Assembly: GCA_046327915.1 (NCBI GenBank)
Contig: JAXLXO010000022.1
Coordinates: 62,001-126,000, forward strand
Direction: 5' to 3'
Source of the DNA: VGTK01 sp046327915
GTDB taxonomy: Bacteria > Desulfobacterota > Binatia > UBA12015
DNA: 64,000 bases
The notes under the pieces are model-generated. The model was given only the letters and a program-made list of their open reading frames with translations. It made no database searches and was not told the origin of the DNA. The position numbers and the translations under genes are program-made. Below are positions 62,804-64,000 of this stretch, one piece after another (position 1 is the first letter of the stretch; each line of letters starts with the position of its first letter).

Positions 62804-63610
62804 ATGCTCGATCGGAGGACGATCGTCGGAGCGGCGTCGGTGTGCGTGCTCGCGGCGGTGGGTGCGCTCGCCGCGGACGTCGCGGTGCGCGGACGCCGGC
62901 TCGCGGTACGCGCGGGGCAGGGCGGCGAGTCGAGCCGCAAGGTCGTGATCGTGGGCCGCGAGGCCAGCGTCGACGTTCCGGTGCCCGCGTTCTCGCAGGG
63001 CGCGAACCTGCTCGTCCGGCTCGAAGGACAGTCGGCGACGTCGCAGCTCTTCTTCCTGCCGGCGAGCGGCTGGACGTCGACGGCTCGCGGGCAGCGCTTC
63101 ACGGGCGCCGCGGACGTTCCGGTCGAGGAGGTGCTCGTCGAGACCAATGGCACCGACCCGGCTCGCGTCCGCGTCGTGCTGCGCGGAAGCGCCGGGACGA
63201 CACCGCTGAACCTGCTGCCTCCGAATCTCGGCAGCGGAGGCAGCTTGTCGCTCGCGGGCAGCGGTGACACCTACTGCGTCGTTCTGGGTGGTGCTGCGGG
63301 CGGCACGATCGCCGTGGACACCGCGCTCGCGTTCCGCATGCACGGTGCGACGGCGGAGGTCGCGTGTCCGCCGGTTCCGACCGTGGTGCCGACGCCGGGA
63401 CCGACGTCGGGCATGTGCGTCCCGGTCTGCGCGCCGACGGTGACGCCGACACCGACGCCTGCGCCGTGTCCGACGGCGGAGCCCTGCTCGACGTTGCAGT
63501 CGTGTCCCACGCCGCAGCCGTGCGTCACGCCGACCCCGGTGATCACCCCGCTGGCGTCGCCGCCGCCTCCGTCGCCGACACCGACGCCGTGTCCGACGAT
63601 CTGCAGCTGA
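62804..63610 (+). CDS. Secreted protein with a Pro/Thr/Cys-rich tail
   Basis: The 268-residue protein has a signal sequence ('VGAASVCVLAAVGALAA'). A beta-rich domain of about 165 residues follows ('VVIVGREASVDVPVP'). The last 80 residues are dominated by P-T and P-C-P repeats ('VTPTPTPAPCPT', 'PTPTPCPTICS'), like linkers or stalks in surface proteins. I do not recognise the globular part. GGAGGAGACGG precedes the ATG. It converges on the truncated gene at the right edge, with 18 bases between the stops. Confidence 0.72.
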   Translation: MLDRRTIVGAASVCVLAAVGALAADVAVRGRRLAVRAGQGGESSRKVVIVGREASVDVPVPAFSQGANLLVRLEGQSATSQLFFLPASGWTSTARGQRFTGAADVPVEEVLVETNGTDPARVRVVLRGSAGTTPLNLLPPNLGSGGSLSLAGSGDTYCVVLGGAAGGTIAVDTALAFRMHGATAEVACPPVPTVVPTPGPTSGMCVPVCAPTVTPTPTPAPCPTAEPCSTLQSCPTPQPCVTPTPVITPLASPPPPSPTPTPCPTICS

Positions 63611-63628
63611 GGGACGCGAAGGCAACGG

Positions 63629-64000
63629 TCATCGCGGTGCTTTCAGCACCACGTCGAGCAGCACCGCGCCGCCGAACGTGCCGTCGGCGAGGCGTCCGCC
63701 GCAGCCCTTGTCGAGGATCTTCCCGTCCGGGTACGGGTCGACCAGGCCCGGCGGCGACACGCGCCGCGGGCACACGTCGTCCGCGGGGTGCGCGTCCGGT
63801 GCCCCCAGCACGGAGCGATCGACGCGCGCGCTCACCGCGTAGTCCTCGTGGTTCGGGCCCTTGGCCGGATCGCCGCCGCAGCCGACGGTCACGTCGAAGG
63901 TGACCGCGCGCTTGCCCTTCGACTTGAGCCGGATCGGGAGCTGGCGCGCCTTCGGCGGCTTGATCGCGATGACCGGCGCCGGGCTGCACGCGGTGGGCGT
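63629..64000 (-). CDS. C-terminal part of a protein cut by the right edge
   Basis: A frame open from the edge to a stop at 63629-63631 gives 123 residues. It includes 'PVIAIKPPKARQLPIRLKSKGKRAV' in two pieces, 'TFDVTVGCGGD' and 'VDPYPDGKILDKGCGGRL'. The last 60 residues hold several cysteines and Asp-Gly turns, as in secreted proteins. No family can be named without the rest. Confidence 0.6.
   Translation of the reverse strand, partial: TPTACSPAPVIAIKPPKARQLPIRLKSKGKRAVTFDVTVGCGGDPAKGPNHEDYAVSARVDRSVLGAPDAHPADDVCPRRVSPPGLVDPYPDGKILDKGCGGRLADGTFGGAVLLDVVLKAPR

Noticed and set aside
63360..63605. Minisatellite in the Pro/Thr-rich tail
   Set aside because: The repetition is at the protein level with varied codons and stays in frame to the stop.

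Overview
The window reads as a very GC-rich (about 70 percent) bacterial chromosome, densely coded, with most codons ending in G or C. No rRNA, tRNA, phage, insertion sequence, CRISPR or plasmid feature was found. The mix of genes fits a Gram-negative, free-living bacterium: periplasmic glucan synthesis (OpgGH), an aerobic catabolic repertoire, many lipoproteins and Tat or Sec exported proteins, proline/threonine linkers, and cysteine-containing secreted modules of the form C-x-x-x-K-L-x-A and C-Y-K-A-A. I associate such modules with uncultured Myxococcota / Binatota ('Candidatus Binatia') type genomes. That lineage is an inference, not a measured placement.

Layout. 0-5 kb: end of a secreted alpha/beta hydrolase, a soluble transhydrogenase (sthA), a lipoprotein, a Nudix hydrolase, PdxH and a histone H1-like basic protein. 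5-12.6 kb: lytic transglycosylase-like protein, amino acid permease, FHA-GGDEF cyclase, polyphosphate kinase 1 and a lipoprotein metal-dependent cyclase/hydrolase. 12.6-22.7 kb: CocE/NonD lipoprotein, two amidohydrolases, acetyltransferase, NTF2-like protein, an exported YqgE/AlgH-type protein, a vanadium haloperoxidase, a DUF1820 protein and a small exported protein. 22.8-29.8 kb: an overlapping opgG-opgH-methyltransferase operon, then a membrane Ser/Thr kinase. 29.8-40 kb: copper-monooxygenase-like lipoprotein, Tat amidase with a tiny partner, PQQ-type sugar dehydrogenase, DUF3604 protein, and two SHOCT-tailed lipoproteins in a stretch of weaker GC bias. 40-54 kb: PhyH dioxygenase and crotonase (divergent), unknown secreted proteins, PPK2, an aminotransferase, an SDR, a B12-binding radical SAM protein, a DUF2889-like protein, an LLM oxidoreductase and a DUF5060/GH5-like glycosidase. 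54-55.5 kb: a SnoaL-TetR pair with a palindrome on its promoter. 55.5-60 kb: the most unusual locus (below). 60-64 kb: a DUF1566 protein, a GH127 enzyme, a Pro/Thr-tailed secreted protein and a truncated gene.

The candidate new system is 55.5-59.9 kb. A 59-residue Tat-leader peptide is followed, with overlapping stop and start codons throughout, by an NTP_transf_5-type nucleotidyltransferase (frameshifted at a run of five G), a PqqD-like peptide-binding protein, and one polypeptide joining an HPr-kinase-like domain to a GT-A glycosyltransferase. A second glycosyltransferase converges on its end. PqqD, HPr-kinase-like and nucleotidyltransferase proteins are known tailoring partners of some lasso peptides, but no lasso cyclase or leader protease is present. 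I therefore propose a peptide phosphorylation/glycosylation system acting on a Tat-exported small peptide.

Convergent gene pairs are usually separated by strong GC hairpins without T-tracts. Several promoters of the TTGAC(N)-17-TAxxxT kind can be read.
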